Positions 8,154 through 17,386 of a DNA stretch of 64,000 nt are shown piece after piece. Position 1 is the first letter of the stretch, and the number at the start of each line of letters is the position of its first letter. The position numbers and the translations under genes are program-made. A model generated the notes under the pieces. That model worked only from the letters and a program-made list of their open reading frames with translations, searched no databases and was not told the DNA's origin. Source of the stretch: Muricauda sp. SCSIO 65647 (lineage in GTDB: Bacteria > Bacteroidota > Bacteroidia > Flavobacteriales > Flavobacteriaceae); the NCBI RefSeq assembly GCF_021534965.1, contig NZ_CP091037.1, forward strand, positions 2,210,501 to 2,274,500. Reading direction: 5' to 3'.

Positions 8154-9638
8154 TCAGGCCTTGGCGGTCAAAGATTTAAAGAACACAAAGCCAAAACCTA
8201 AGAACAGCATGAGGTGAAAAGGAAAAAGTCCAAAGTCATTCAACGGCACCGCGCTGTACATTCCAAAGAGGAAGTAGATCATCAGTGCAAACTCCAAAAT
8301 CATATTGGGTGAAAGTTTTTTGGTGATGTACTTGTTGCCCTTCCAGCTATCGGTAAGGTTGTTGATATTGAATTTTGGGGTACGCACAAATTCACTGCGC
8401 TTGCCCAAATGGCCTTCCAGTACAGCGATCGTATTATGAAATGATAATCCTAAAGCTACCGAAAAGAAGGTAAAGAACAATTTGATATAATCGACAAACT
8501 TGTCAAACCCGCCCCCTTGCATGCTTTTGTAGGTAAACCAATAGCAAAAGAACAGAATAATGGTGCTGATAATGAAGAAACTGGTAATCTCAAAGACCCA
8601 CGCCAAGTGGCCGTAAGTATTCTTGATGTAGAGCATAGGGATGCTCAAAACCGATACCAAAAACACACATAAGAACATTGAACTGTTCAATAGGTGCATC
8701 ACTCCGTGGAATTTTGTCTTGAAATCAAGATTTTTGGCGGTAATGACACTCCAGACCGTTTTTCTGAAGTTTTCGGCCCCACCTTTGTTCCAACGGAACT
8801 GCTGCGAACGTGCGGCGCTCATTACCACGGGCAGTTCTGCCGGTGTCTCGACATCTTCTAAATATTTGAATTTCCAGTTCTTTAATTGGGCGCGATAGCT
8901 AAGGTCCAGATCTTCGGTAAGGGTATCACCTTCCCAATTACCGGCATCGATGATGCATTGCTTTCGCCAGATACCCGCAGTGCCATTGAAATTGATAAAA
9001 TGGCCCTTTGAATTTCTTCCGACCTGCTCTAAGGTAAAATGTGCGTCCAACGCGAAGGCCTGAATTTTGGTCAAGGTGGAATAATCACGGTTGATGTGCC
9101 CCCAACGGGTCTGCACCACACCAATTTCGTCATCTTTGAAATAAGGAACGGTTTTTTTCAACCAATCGCCCTCGGGCATGAAGTCGGCATCAAAAATGGC
9201 GATGAAATTACCTTTGGCAACGGCCAACCCCTCTTTTAAGGCACCTGCTTTGAAACCTTGGCGGTTTTCACGACGAATATGCTGAATGTCCAGCCCCTCT
9301 TTTTGAAGTGCCTCTATTTTTTTTGCAGTCTCGATGACTGAATCATCGGTAGAGTCATCGAGTACCTGAATTTCTAGTTTGCTTTTGGGGTATTCTATCT
9401 TGGCAATATTGTCGAGCAAACGCTCCACAACATATTCTTCATTGTAGATGGGCAACTGAATGGTCACATAGGGAATTTCCCTAGGGTCCATCAGATTGAA
9501 TTTTGGGGCTTCCTCGTTACGTCTTTTGTAGCCCAAATAGTTGACAAGCAAGTTCAACTGGGCCAGACTGTAAAAAAAGATCAACATCAGGGCGATGCTG
9601 TAAATAGCGATGATGATGTAAGCGATTGTTAATCCCAT
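8154..9638 (-). CDS. Membrane GT2 glycosyltransferase (cellulose-synthase-like)
   Basis: A 494-residue processive-type GT2. An N-terminal membrane helix (about 4-28) precedes the GT-A domain, with IQLPIYNE, D94-D95, the DxD motif FDADF (D150, D152), TEDLDL (241-246) and QQFRW (279-283). Several C-terminal membrane helices follow. These are the full set of catalytic motifs of beta-glycan synthases such as CslA-type glucomannan synthases and ceramide glucosyltransferase relatives. The product may be a short glycolipid or a polymer. It lies 2 bp from the upstream GT2 and 1 bp from the GT-C gene. Confidence 0.82.
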   Translation of the reverse strand: MGLTIAYIIIAIYSIALMLIFFYSLAQLNLLVNYLGYKRRNEEAPKFNLMDPREIPYVTIQLPIYNEEYVVERLLDNIAKIEYPKSKLEIQVLDDSTDDSVIETAKKIEALQKEGLDIQHIRRENRQGFKAGALKEGLAVAKGNFIAIFDADFMPEGDWLKKTVPYFKDDEIGVVQTRWGHINRDYSTLTKIQAFALDAHFTLEQVGRNSKGHFINFNGTAGIWRKQCIIDAGNWEGDTLTEDLDLSYRAQLKNWKFKYLEDVETPAELPVVMSAARSQQFRWNKGGAENFRKTVWSVITAKNLDFKTKFHGVMHLLNSSMFLCVFLVSVLSIPMLYIKNTYGHLAWVFEITSFFIISTIILFFCYWFTYKSMQGGGFDKFVDYIKLFFTFFSVALGLSFHNTIAVLEGHLGKRSEFVRTPKFNINNLTDSWKGNKYITKKLSPNMILEFALMIYFLFGMYSAVPLNDFGLFPFHLMLFLGFGFVFFKSLTAKA

Positions 9639-9640
9639 AA

Positions 9641-10330
9641 TTACCTTAAGCTATATTTGAAAATCCAACCCAAAATTTTTACGCCTGCAAATATAGTACC
9701 TTTTACCGTACCTGACACCTTTGACACCCCAATTCTTTTTTTGTATCGAACGGGCACCTCTTTGTAGGTCAGTTTTTTACGTAGCGCCTTCAGCTGCATT
9801 TCGACGGTCCATCCATAGGTTTTGTCTTCCATCTGCAGTTCTTTGAGTTTTTCGTACCTGATGGCCCTAAACGGGCCTAGATCGGTATATTTTGCTCTAA
9901 AGAACAGCCACATCAAAGAAGTGGCGAGCCAATTGCCAAAGACCTGCTGCGGGGTCATCGAACCGGGCTCTCGCAGTTCTTTTTTTCTTGCCCCTATGAC
10001 AAAATCGATGTTTTCGTTCACTATGGGAGCGACCACTTTTTCCATTTCTTCTGGATAATCGGAATAGTCTCCATCGATAAATACGATGATATCTGGGTGT
10101 TTGGATTGTTTCTCGATGTACTGCATGCCCTTCAAACATGCAAAACCATAACCACGTTGGCTTTCGGTCAATACCGTGGCCCCTGCTTTTTTTGCTTTTT
10201 CAAGGGTATCGTCGGTCGAATTGTTGTTCACCACAATGATTTCTGAAACAAAATCAGGAATCTCTTCAACGACCTTGGCTATGGAATCACCTTCGTTGAA
10301 AGCGGGAATGATGACCTTGATGTTGGGCAT
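9641..10330 (-). CDS. GT2 glycosyltransferase, dolichol-phosphate-mannose-synthase-like
   Basis: A 229-residue cytosolic GT-A enzyme with a short hydrophobic C-terminus. IIPAFNEGDS (7-16), VVNNNSTDDT and the metal motif FIDGDYSDYPEE (D86, D88, D91) match DPM1/DpgS-like enzymes that load a sugar onto polyprenyl phosphate. The C-terminal segment IFAGVKILGWIFKYSL may anchor it at the membrane. In this operon it is the likely donor-forming enzyme for the GT-C protein, by inference. Confidence 0.78.
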   Translation of the reverse strand: MPNIKVIIPAFNEGDSIAKVVEEIPDFVSEIIVVNNNSTDDTLEKAKKAGATVLTESQRGYGFACLKGMQYIEKQSKHPDIIVFIDGDYSDYPEEMEKVVAPIVNENIDFVIGARKKELREPGSMTPQQVFGNWLATSLMWLFFRAKYTDLGPFRAIRYEKLKELQMEDKTYGWTVEMQLKALRKKLTYKEVPVRYKKRIGVSKVSGTVKGTIFAGVKILGWIFKYSLR

Positions 10331-10355
10331 AAAAGGATTTTGGTGTAAAAATCGA

Positions 10356-11960
10356 TTATTTTTTGTTCACCAATTGCATCAAATCCACATCATTGCCCAA
10401 TAGTACTTGGTTACTGTCGATTCGCCCCTTCAAGGGCCCGTTTTCAAGTTTCAGAACGCCCCTGGGGCAAACGGCCGAGCAAATGCCACAGCCAACACAG
10501 CTCGAACGCACGATATTTTCGCCTTTTTGTGCATAGGCCCTCACATCGATGCCCATTTCACAGTAGGTCGAACAATTGCCGCATGAAATACATTGCCCGC
10601 CATTGGTGGTTATTCTAAATCGAGAAAACAAACGTTGTTGAAAACCCAGTATAGCTGCCATAGGGCACCCAAAGCGACACCAAACCCGATTGCCGAATAT
10701 CGGATAGAACCCTGTGCCGATGACCCCAGAAAAAATGCTTCCTATCAGAAAAGAATAAGATTTGCGCAGCGTTTCCGATTTGAAGAGAAACACATTGCCA
10801 TCACCACTCAAAAAGTGCATGCCGATCAATGCCATGATAATGATAAAATAGCCGATGGCACCATATTGTGCATCTTTCTGTAATTGTTTTCTCTTGAAAA
10901 GCATCACCCATCCAAAGACCAAGGTAAGCAGTACGGCCACCCCAATTAGAAAGGTACTTTTTGTCAACCAATATTTACTGGTGTCAGTGCCTAGGTACGA
11001 ATAAATGACCGCCGTGGTCATGAGCGTCACGAATACCACGACACTGTGTACTACCCAACGCTCAATTCTCCAAGCTTTCATCGATTTGTCGCTCAGGTGT
11101 CTAAAAGGATCACCAGCCGTTTCGGCCAGGCCACCACAGCCACATACCCATGAACAATACCATCGCTTACCGAAGCGATAGGTCAGGATCGGACTGATGA
11201 TAAAAATGGTGGCGATACCAAAAATCAACATGGCGAAACCAATATCACCAGAGCTCAAAAAACCTTTGATTCGGTAGCCTTCAAAATTATAATAGTTCAA
11301 CGGCCACATGTTTTTTAGGTCATAATAGGGTAAGCTCCCTCCGTTTAACAGGGAACTTCCGTTCAAACGGGCCATCAATTCGGGAATAATAAAGGCAAAG
11401 GCCGTTTGAAAGAACATGACACTAAAAGTTCTGATTCTTTCATATTGGTTATGGCGGTATTTCCATAAGAACTTGATTCCAAATGCCAAAATCGCAACGG
11501 TATACAGTGTGCCGTACACGAACCATTGACTGGCGGGATTTCCGCTCAAGGCCTTGCTCAATGGATCGAACAGACCGATTACGCCTTTGTTGTCGCCACC
11601 ACTCACCAAACCCAAATATTCAGGGTAGAAATAAAGAATGATGTAGAATCCCGTGAGGGCAATACCGGCGATCCAACCCCAAAAACCTTGGCTTGAAATG
11701 GACTTGAACCAAACGCCGTCATTTTTTATGCCCGGCTGTTTGTGCAAATAGGCATCACTCGAAAACCATATGGTTCCGCCCAGAATACTTGCCAATGATA
11801 TGGAAAGCCAAAGTGCCTTGTTTGGAAAACTTACATTGAATGCGGCCAAGAGAACGATGGCCAATCCGAACATTCCGATAAGGGTCGCCAATTTTTGATT
11901 TCTGCTTAGGGTAACCGGAGGTTGACCGGTCAGTGCCATACTTCTATCGTAAGTGCTCAT
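10356..11960 (-). CDS. Membrane-bound 4Fe-4S ferredoxin-type protein (polyferredoxin)
   Basis: A 534-residue protein with about ten membrane segments and a C-terminal soluble ferredoxin domain. A membrane-loop cysteine motif WYCSWVCGCGG and a later CRFGCP resemble the NapH/NosR/CcoG group. The two 4Fe-4S sites are C457, C460, C463, C467 and C488, C491, C494, C498 (last CxxxCP). It should pass electrons between a cytosolic donor and the membrane. It follows the FAD oxidoreductase by 6 bp, which suggests the two form one electron-transfer unit. The terminal acceptor is unknown. Confidence 0.8.
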   Translation of the reverse strand: MSTYDRSMALTGQPPVTLSRNQKLATLIGMFGLAIVLLAAFNVSFPNKALWLSISLASILGGTIWFSSDAYLHKQPGIKNDGVWFKSISSQGFWGWIAGIALTGFYIILYFYPEYLGLVSGGDNKGVIGLFDPLSKALSGNPASQWFVYGTLYTVAILAFGIKFLWKYRHNQYERIRTFSVMFFQTAFAFIIPELMARLNGSSLLNGGSLPYYDLKNMWPLNYYNFEGYRIKGFLSSGDIGFAMLIFGIATIFIISPILTYRFGKRWYCSWVCGCGGLAETAGDPFRHLSDKSMKAWRIERWVVHSVVVFVTLMTTAVIYSYLGTDTSKYWLTKSTFLIGVAVLLTLVFGWVMLFKRKQLQKDAQYGAIGYFIIIMALIGMHFLSGDGNVFLFKSETLRKSYSFLIGSIFSGVIGTGFYPIFGNRVWCRFGCPMAAILGFQQRLFSRFRITTNGGQCISCGNCSTYCEMGIDVRAYAQKGENIVRSSCVGCGICSAVCPRGVLKLENGPLKGRIDSNQVLLGNDVDLMQLVNKK

Positions 11961-11966
11961 TTGTAA

Positions 11967-13316
11967 TCAGTTGAGTTGAAATATTCTTTTGATGTTTTTC
12001 TTCTTTGTTGTAATGGATTTTTCGAAGTCTGAATTGTATTTTGACACGATACCTGCCTCATGCTGTTTGTAGAACTCTGGGTCAAAGTTTGCATCGGCCA
12101 AATGTGACATGACATAGTCAACATCGCGTTCTTCGGTCAGCCAGCGATCAAAGATTTCATGCCGCATACGGATTCCGAATGTGTTGATGCCCAAAAACAG
12201 ATTGTTGTCTCTACGGAATGCAACAGTTATACAAACCTTATCGGTGTCATGTCTCCAATGAAATTGTTCTTCATATTCTTTTCTTCCCCTGGCTCCAAAG
12301 ACCCAACCATAGGTCTGGTATTCGATATCGAAAAACTTTGCCGAGTTGAACCAGTGCCCCGGCTTGTATTCGATTCGATTGCCACAAATGGTCTGGGCCA
12401 CCGTTTCGCCCATCATACGACCCGTATACCAAACTGCCTCAATGGGTCTTCTGTTGCCAATGGCCTCGTGCTGTTCGGCACAGTCACCGATGGCATATAC
12501 ATCTTTTATATTGGTCTCCAAAAAACGATTGACTTTGACCCCGCGGCCCAATTCGATACCGGAATCTTTTAGAAAATCCACATTTGGCGACACTCCAGCG
12601 GTCAGCCCCACAAAGTCACAGGACAGTTCTTCGCCTGTTTCTTGAATGATCACTGCCTTGACACGATTATTCTCATCCGAGACAATTTCTTTTAGGTTCG
12701 TACCCAATCGCAAGTCGATATGATGCTCGCGAATGTGCTCGTTGATCATCTGTGACTCGCCCTCTGGCAAGACACCGTTCCAAAAACTGCTTTCCCGCAC
12801 CAAAAAGGTGACCGGAATGCCACGACTGTGCAGCATTTCGGCAAGTTCAATGCCTATCAACCCGCCTCCAACGATGACGGCACGTTTACATTTTTCTTTG
12901 TTGGGCGCATTTACTTCCAAAAGGTCCAGGTCTTGTTTTGAATAGAGTCCTTGCACACCATGTAAATCCTGTCCAGGCCATCCAAATTTATTTGACTTTG
13001 AACCGGTCGCAATAATCAATTTGTCATAATGGAAACTTTTAGTGTTATCGACCAAAAGTTTTTTGTTTTCAGTATCCACCTCTGTCACATAACCACGAAC
13101 AAGTTCGATGCTGTTCTTTTCCCAAAACCAGTCTTCATAGGGTTTGATATGCTCGAACTTCATGTGGCCCATGTATACGTACATGAGTGCCGTTCTAGAA
13201 AAAAAATGGTCGGTCTCGGCAGAAATGATGATGATCCTTTTGTCGGAATGTTTTCGAATATGGCGTGCGGCCGTAACCCCTGCAATACCATTTCCGATGA
13301 TAACGATGTGCTCCAT
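11967..13316 (-). CDS. NAD(P)/FAD-dependent oxidoreductase (pyridine nucleotide-disulfide fold)
   Basis: A 449-residue flavoprotein. The first Rossmann loop IIGNGIAGVTAARH (6-19) binds FAD; IVGGGLIGIELAEML in the middle binds NAD(P)H; DVYAIGDCAE is the second FAD motif. No CxxxxC redox disulfide is seen, so it is like rubredoxin/nitrite-reductase-type or NirB-like FAD subunits rather than a thiol reductase. It starts the operon and likely feeds NAD(P)H electrons to the downstream Fe-S membrane protein. Confidence 0.82.
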   Translation of the reverse strand: MEHIVIIGNGIAGVTAARHIRKHSDKRIIIISAETDHFFSRTALMYVYMGHMKFEHIKPYEDWFWEKNSIELVRGYVTEVDTENKKLLVDNTKSFHYDKLIIATGSKSNKFGWPGQDLHGVQGLYSKQDLDLLEVNAPNKEKCKRAVIVGGGLIGIELAEMLHSRGIPVTFLVRESSFWNGVLPEGESQMINEHIREHHIDLRLGTNLKEIVSDENNRVKAVIIQETGEELSCDFVGLTAGVSPNVDFLKDSGIELGRGVKVNRFLETNIKDVYAIGDCAEQHEAIGNRRPIEAVWYTGRMMGETVAQTICGNRIEYKPGHWFNSAKFFDIEYQTYGWVFGARGRKEYEEQFHWRHDTDKVCITVAFRRDNNLFLGINTFGIRMRHEIFDRWLTEERDVDYVMSHLADANFDPEFYKQHEAGIVSKYNSDFEKSITTKKKNIKRIFQLN

Positions 13317-13551
13317 TGATTTGCTATTGGTTGAAAAATGTGTCGCTTTTAAAGATAGAAACTTAACAGTGACCTTTTATTTAGAAAGAATTTAAATTCT
13401 TGATCGTAGTGTAAGGATGCTGCATAAGAAACGAACGGGCAGTTTGCTGGTTCACAAAAGCTTAAACATTTCATAAAAACACAACCTTCATTGTATGTCT
13501 TCGATATTCAGCACGACCCATATGTCGAAAAGATGTTTCAAAACTAGTTCG

Positions 13552-14274
13552 ATGATTGCAAAAAAGGTGCTGGCCACGATGATCATATTGGTTTTTTTCC
13601 AGGTTGGAATTGCCCAAAGCACAACCGAATTTTTCTCAAGAACAGATGCTTTTTTGAAAATGCATGTGAAAAACGGAAGGGTCGATTATGAGGCCATAAA
13701 AGGTAATCTGGGCGATTTGGATGAAACCTTGCGATCGGCACAAGATATTTCAGTCTCAAAAAATGATTCAAACACCTATCAGGCTTTTTGGATCAATGCC
13801 TACAATCTTTTGGTGATCAAAGAAGTGGCCAAAAATTATCCGGTAAAGTCCCCATTGGATATCAGCGGCATTTTCGATACGACAGAACATAAGATCGGTG
13901 GTGAGAACATTACTTTGAATGATATCGAAAACCGTTTGTTGAGGGGTAATTTTTCAAATGAGGCGCGATTTCATTTTGTATTGGTCTGTGCTGGGTTGGG
14001 ATGCCCACCCATCATAAGCGAAGCATATCTTCCCGACGAATTGGAGGGCCAACTGCAACGACAGACAGTGCTAGCCCTCAACAATCCAGATTTTATCCAG
14101 GTAAAGAATGACAAGGTGCTCCTTTCGCAAATCTTTGATTGGTACAAAGAGGATTTCATTACGGACGGAAAGACAGCAATCGACTTTATCAACCAATTCA
14201 GAAAAGAAAAAATAGACCCTGACAAGCGTATTGGGCACTATAGCTATGATTGGCGTTTGAACGACTTAAATTAA
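13552..14274 (+). CDS. Secreted DUF547 protein
   Basis: Family DUF547, shown by QAFWINAYNLLVIKEV and, later, HFVLVCAGLGCPP. Function is not established for the family. A signal peptide MIAKKVLATMIILVFFQVGIAQ gives a compact start at 13552 (240 residues); an in-frame ATG at 13495 would add 19 residues without changing the domain. It diverges from the redox-glycosyltransferase operon across a 235-bp spacer (178 bp from the upstream ATG). DUF547 genes are often found near glycosyltransferase and radical-SAM transferase genes in Bacteroidota, so the neighbourhood may be functional. Confidence 0.82.
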   Translation: MIAKKVLATMIILVFFQVGIAQSTTEFFSRTDAFLKMHVKNGRVDYEAIKGNLGDLDETLRSAQDISVSKNDSNTYQAFWINAYNLLVIKEVAKNYPVKSPLDISGIFDTTEHKIGGENITLNDIENRLLRGNFSNEARFHFVLVCAGLGCPPIISEAYLPDELEGQLQRQTVLALNNPDFIQVKNDKVLLSQIFDWYKEDFITDGKTAIDFINQFRKEKIDPDKRIGHYSYDWRLNDLN

Positions 14275-14332
14275 TCTTAAAATCACGATTAAGTTTTTGT
14301 GATACATTATTTTAGAAGCCTAAACCCTTCTA

Positions 14333-15334
14333 GTGAAAAATCTTTGGCTTCTTCTTTTATGGCTTTTGCAGCTGAGCTGTAGCAGCCAAATTCAAGAGAA
14401 AATCAATGGGGTAAGTTTTGTAGGCTCAAGAGAAAAGGTCGATCAAACCCATATAGATCCCGTGGTGGCCGTAAATGCCAACTATGCCGCCGTGATGCCG
14501 TTCGGTTTTGTTCGCAGTCTCAGTTCACCGAATGTAATTTTCGATACGGACCGCCAATGGTACGGAGAGACACGGGCAGGTGCCAAACAATATATTGAAC
14601 TTTTGCAGAAGAATGGAATAAAAATCATGCTCAAACCACAAATATGGGTTTGGAGGGGCGAGTTCACCGGTGATATGGTGATGCAATCTGAAACGGATTG
14701 GAAGATGCTGGAGGAGACGTATCGCAAATTTATTATCACATATGCCGAATTGGCCGAAGAAACAAAGGCCGAAGTATTCTGTATTGGTACAGAGCTGGAA
14801 GAATTCGTGAAGTACCGCCCTGATTATTGGAAGCAACTTATAGCCCAGGTTCGGGAAGTGTACAAAGGAAAGATAACGTATGCCGCCAATTGGGATGAGT
14901 ACCCCAGAACCCCTTTTTGGGAACAATTGGACTTTATAGGCATCGATGCTTATTTTCCGCTGTCGGAAAGTGAAAACCCTACCCCAGAAGAACTACAGAT
15001 CGGCTGGGGAAAATGGAAGGTTTCAATGATGACCTTTTCAGAAGAAAAGGAAAGACCCATACTTTTTACTGAATTTGGGTATCGCAGTATGGACTATACG
15101 GCCCATAAGCCTTGGTTGGTAGATCATAACAAAGAGCAGGTCAATCTTGAGGCACAGGCCGATGCTTTAAGGGTCATTTTCGAAGAGTTCTGGTCAGAAG
15201 ATTGGTTTGCAGGTGGGTTTGTGTGGAAATGGTTCATTCACCATGACAGGTCAGGTGGGGCAAGTGATAATCGGTTTACCCCTCAGAACAAACCGGCAGA
15301 AGAGGTCATCAGGTCGTTTTACCAGAACTTATAA
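14333..15334 (+). CDS. GH113-like glycoside hydrolase lipoprotein
   Basis: A 333-residue lipoprotein read from a GTG start; the lipobox LQLSC places the lipidated cysteine at C16. The (beta/alpha)8 fold is suggested by GVSFVGSR, KIMLKPQIW and IGIDAYFPL. E154 (IGTELEE) and E247 (FTEFGYRS) fit the acid/base and nucleophile of GH113 beta-mannanases. It stands alone, without SusC/SusD or other mannan genes, so an envelope-glycan role is as likely as dietary mannan breakdown. The spacer to DUF547 is 58 bp. Confidence 0.75.
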   Translation: MKNLWLLLLWLLQLSCSSQIQEKINGVSFVGSREKVDQTHIDPVVAVNANYAAVMPFGFVRSLSSPNVIFDTDRQWYGETRAGAKQYIELLQKNGIKIMLKPQIWVWRGEFTGDMVMQSETDWKMLEETYRKFIITYAELAEETKAEVFCIGTELEEFVKYRPDYWKQLIAQVREVYKGKITYAANWDEYPRTPFWEQLDFIGIDAYFPLSESENPTPEELQIGWGKWKVSMMTFSEEKERPILFTEFGYRSMDYTAHKPWLVDHNKEQVNLEAQADALRVIFEEFWSEDWFAGGFVWKWFIHHDRSGGASDNRFTPQNKPAEEVIRSFYQNL

Positions 15335-15402
15335 GGTTGTTGATTAGTCGGTTAAGAAATTGAAGTATGATTTTTTTGGCAACGGTTATTTTTTTTTGAC
15401 TT

Positions 15403-15432
15403 TTGTGATACCTATCACTAGCTACAAATTTG
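15403..15432 (+). promoter_or_regulatory. Candidate promoter with GTGATA/TATCAC inverted repeat
   Basis: TTG (15403-15405) and CAAATTTG (15425-15432, one mismatch to TAnnTTTG) are spaced by exactly 19 bp, the Bacteroidota optimum. The spacer holds the inverted repeat GTGATA-CC-TATCAC (15405-15418), a possible operator. The ATG of the next gene starts only 2 bp after the -7 box, implying a leaderless message if the promoter is used. Confidence 0.35.
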
Positions 15433-15434
15433 TT

Positions 15435-16355
15435 ATGCCACGACGCTTTTTGTTTTTTTTGACCATTGTCTTTCTTTCAAGCCATCTTTTGGCACAAGAT
15501 TCGCTTCAGACCGTGGTGGCGGAACCTGGTGATGGAATCTTTTCGATCTTGAGAAAACAAGGGGTGTATCCAAAGAAATACTATGAAGCGTTTTTAAAGC
15601 TGAACGAAGGGCATATCAAGAATGGAAGCGAGTTAAAACAAGGATGGGCCTATAAGATTCCCGATGCACCCGATTCCTTTAAAAAGATGGGCCGGGCCGT
15701 ATCATTGCCCAGTGGTGATGAGACCCCCCTTTTCGAGACTGAGCTTGCAAAATTGGATTTGAAGAGCGAAGAACTAAAGGATGCCGTATATTATCTGATC
15801 GTTGAAGATAGTGTTCAAAACCAAGATTTTGTTTCGACCATTGCCACTAATTTGGCCAGTAGATTGTTGGTAAATGGTGCCAAGGTGTATGTCATCAAAG
15901 TGATGGATGAAACGTTGAAAAAAAATGAAATGGCGCTGTTGCAACAGTATGTAGATGTGGTGAACAAGAGATACCTTAAGAACCAAGGAAAATACCAACG
16001 CCTGTTGCTGTTGCGTTCAAACGGTACATTTCAGGGCAAAAACCTCGATTTGGCATTTTATCATCATGATGGCAGCAATGAAGGACAAAGGTTGGCAGAT
16101 AATCTTGAAATGATTTTTACAAGGAACAGCAAAAAGGTGGTTACGGTCGAAAATTCGCAAGATGTTCTTAAGAATAAGGGCAACCTATTCTTGGCAAAAA
16201 ACATTCTGCCAGCAATAACCGTGCTTTCCATTTCCGATTCAAAAGCCAAATCAAAAGAAGGAAAGCTGATTGTCAGAAAAGACCAAAAGGCGATGACCCA
16301 GATGATTGCCAAAGGCATGTTTCAAGACTATGCCGATCTCGAAATAGAAGAATGA
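15435..16355 (+). CDS. Secreted Amidase_3-like protein lacking the catalytic residues (pseudo-amidase)
   Basis: A 306-residue exported protein (signal peptide MPRRFLFFLTIVFLSSHLLA) paralogous along its length to the next gene: a LysM-like start (TVVAEPGDGIFSILRKQGVY), then an N-acetylmuramoyl-L-alanine amidase fold. The active amidase's zinc motif SGHGGPDPGA is replaced by VEDSVQNQDF, its THVDS histidine by LRSNG, and its catalytic EIGN by SISD, while structural strings such as GKYQRLL and AFYHHD remain. It is therefore probably not a hydrolase. The start at 15435 is preferred over an in-frame upstream ATG because it begins the signal peptide. It overlaps the true amidase by 4 bp (ATGA), so the two are made together. 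Confidence 0.78.
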   Translation: MPRRFLFFLTIVFLSSHLLAQDSLQTVVAEPGDGIFSILRKQGVYPKKYYEAFLKLNEGHIKNGSELKQGWAYKIPDAPDSFKKMGRAVSLPSGDETPLFETELAKLDLKSEELKDAVYYLIVEDSVQNQDFVSTIATNLASRLLVNGAKVYVIKVMDETLKKNEMALLQQYVDVVNKRYLKNQGKYQRLLLLRSNGTFQGKNLDLAFYHHDGSNEGQRLADNLEMIFTRNSKKVVTVENSQDVLKNKGNLFLAKNILPAITVLSISDSKAKSKEGKLIVRKDQKAMTQMIAKGMFQDYADLEIEE

Positions 16356-17386
16356 AGAGTGCTTTTCGCTTGAACCGATCAAAATACTTTTTCTGCTTTT
16401 TCTTACTTCCGATGTTGGTCGTGGCGCAAGACTCGTTGCGAACGGTCGTGGCAAAGCAGGGCGATGGTATCTATTCGCTGCTTCGAGAAAATGGAATCAA
16501 CCCCACTAAGTTCTATAACCAGTTTGTAGCGCTAAATGCTAAAGATTTAGGAGAAGATGAGGTTTTGTACATGGGGCGCACCTATTTGTTGCCCGATACC
16601 TTGTCAATTGGGAAAGTTGACAAAATAGAAGATGAGATCAAATATCCCATCTTTGGTGAAGATTTTGCCAGGGTTGATTCTGTAAGCAATCGACTGGGTG
16701 ATACCGTTTATTATTTGATTTCGGGCCATGGCGGTCCAGACCCGGGTGCGGTCGATAGATATGATGGTAAATTGATTGCCGAAGATGAGTATGCCTATGA
16801 TGTGACACTGCGTTTGGCTCGAGAATTACTGTCTCATGGCGCAGAGGTGCACATTATAGTTCAAGACGGGAATGATGGTATTCGCGATGACCGGATACTT
16901 GAAGTGGATACGGACGAAATCGTCATTCCCGACCAAGCTATTCCGCTGAAGCAGTTGGCGCGTTTGAAACAGCGAACCGAAGCGGTGAACGATTTGTATT
17001 CAAAGAACCGCGGCAAGTACCAACGACTGTTGGTCACCCATGTTGACAGCCGTAGCAGGGGCACTAATATCGATGTGTTCTTTTACCACCATGAGAAAAG
17101 CAAAAACGGCAAAAGATTGGCCGAGAGCATACACCTGACGTTTTTGAGAAAGTATAGGAAGTTTCAGCCCAATCGGGTCTATAACGGCACATTTATGGAA
17201 CGAAGCGGCCTGTATGTGGTCAAAAACACACTTCCCGCAATGGCCTATATTGAGATTGGGAACCTTAGGAGCAAAAAAGACCAGCGGCGTATTTTAGATC
17301 CAGACAATCGGCAGGCATTGGCCAAATGGATATCAGAGGGCATTCTTTTAGATTACGAGTCTTCGAAAATGGGCGGGTCAAAGTAA
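16352..17386 (+). CDS. N-acetylmuramoyl-L-alanine amidase (Amidase_3) with LysM-like domain
   Basis: A 344-residue exported enzyme cutting the bond between N-acetylmuramic acid and L-alanine in peptidoglycan. After the signal peptide (to about A25), a LysM-like module covers about 31-81. The Amidase_3 zinc set is intact: H126 (SGHGGPDPGA), E144 or E146, H230 (THVDS), and catalytic E301 (YIEIGN). It ends 9 bp inside the convergent glycosyltransferase gene. It is co-translated with its inactive paralogue just upstream, which may regulate or localise it. Confidence 0.88.
   Translation: MKSAFRLNRSKYFFCFFLLPMLVVAQDSLRTVVAKQGDGIYSLLRENGINPTKFYNQFVALNAKDLGEDEVLYMGRTYLLPDTLSIGKVDKIEDEIKYPIFGEDFARVDSVSNRLGDTVYYLISGHGGPDPGAVDRYDGKLIAEDEYAYDVTLRLARELLSHGAEVHIIVQDGNDGIRDDRILEVDTDEIVIPDQAIPLKQLARLKQRTEAVNDLYSKNRGKYQRLLVTHVDSRSRGTNIDVFFYHHEKSKNGKRLAESIHLTFLRKYRKFQPNRVYNGTFMERSGLYVVKNTLPAMAYIEIGNLRSKKDQRRILDPDNRQALAKWISEGILLDYESSKMGGSK

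Noticed and set aside
15360-15434. Upstream ATG of the pseudo-amidase gene
   Set aside because: It adds 25 residues before a normal signal peptide, and the inverted repeat with the candidate promoter lies within that extra stretch.
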